A model generated the notes under the pieces. That model did not search any database. It was not told the DNA's origin and saw only the letters and a list, made by a program, of their open reading frames with translations. From the NCBI GenBank assembly GCA_028698405.1, contig JAQVDF010000164.1, positions 1 to 5,517 of the forward strand: a stretch of DNA of 5,517 bases, in the 5' to 3' direction. The position numbers and the translations under genes are program-made. This document shows, piece by piece, positions 5,337-5,517 of the stretch. Each line of letters opens with the position of its first letter. The stretch's first letter is position 1. This DNA is from Phenylobacterium sp. (GTDB lineage: Bacteria; Pseudomonadota; Alphaproteobacteria; Caulobacterales; Caulobacteraceae).

Positions 5337-5517
5337 CTAGAGCACGATCTCGAAGCTCCTGCGCACGGCTTCCTGGCCGTCGGCGCGGGTCACCACATAG
5401 GTCGCCTGGTAGCGTCCGGGCGGCCAGCCCGCCTCGGGCCGCTTCCTGCCGACGAACATCATGTGCTGGGCCCTCGGCCGCTCCATCGGCTCGGCCCGGG
5501 TGGTGGCGACCACGCCG
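5337..5517 (-). CDS. C-terminal end of an unrecognised protein
   Basis: A reading frame enters from the right edge on the minus strand and ends at a TAG (5339-5337), giving the last 59 residues. Features include QHMMFVGRKRP, then GWPPGRYQATYVVTRADGQ, then the final RRSFEIVL. The alternation of hydrophobic and polar residues around W-P-P-G-R-Y and the closing F-E-I-V-L look like the last strands of a beta-sandwich (Ig-like) domain of an exported protein. That is an impression only, and I do not recognise the family. Codon third positions are strongly G/C, as in the neighbouring genes. A hairpin terminator candidate lies about 75 bp beyond its stop. Confidence 0.65.
   Translation of the reverse strand, partial: GVVATTRAEPMERPRAQHMMFVGRKRPEAGWPPGRYQATYVVTRADGQEAVRRSFEIVL

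Overview
The window is high-GC, densely packed chromosomal DNA, most likely from an alphaproteobacterium of the Caulobacteraceae (Caulobacter/Phenylobacterium-like). Three things point there: a small aa3-type cytochrome oxidase subunit IV of the alphaproteobacterial family, a group III truncated haemoglobin, and several starts with no Shine-Dalgarno sequence. Two of those starts are preceded by boxes resembling the Caulobacter housekeeping promoter (TTGACGS, then GCTANAWC). The taxonomic call is an inference; no rRNA or other marker gene is present.

Layout from left to right. (1) At 1-516, minus strand, lies the N-terminal half of an arginine deiminase/dimethylargininase-superfamily hydrolase, cut by the window edge. 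(2) It is divergent from an Lrp/AsnC regulator at 644-1066. The 127-bp spacer holds two palindromes about six helical turns apart, and the second overlaps the start of the regulator. (3) A group III truncated haemoglobin follows at 1138-1563. (4) Next is an M3-family oligoendopeptidase F-like zinc metallopeptidase at 1613-3403, apparently leaderless. (5) Tail to tail with it, 4 bp away, is a small alanine-rich lipoprotein at 3408-3683 on the minus strand. (6) Divergent from that is an alpha/beta hydrolase at 3841-4890. (7) A small cytochrome oxidase subunit IV gene follows at 4960-5199. (8) A 137-bp convergent intergenic region at 5200-5336 contains three consecutive fold-back sequences and a 10-nt match to the 3' end of 16S rRNA. 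(9) At the right edge is the C-terminal end of an unrecognised minus-strand gene, 5337-5517.

The clearest functional unit is the divergent pair on the left: an Lrp/AsnC regulator that probably controls a guanidino-compound (arginine-type) hydrolase and itself. The other genes look like independent housekeeping functions: peptide turnover, haem-based redox or NO chemistry, respiration, and an esterase-type hydrolase. I see no mobile element, tRNA, rRNA, CRISPR array or phage gene, and no convincing new multi-gene system. The points most worth a second look are the double palindrome with the leaderless regulator start, and the structured 5200-5336 spacer.
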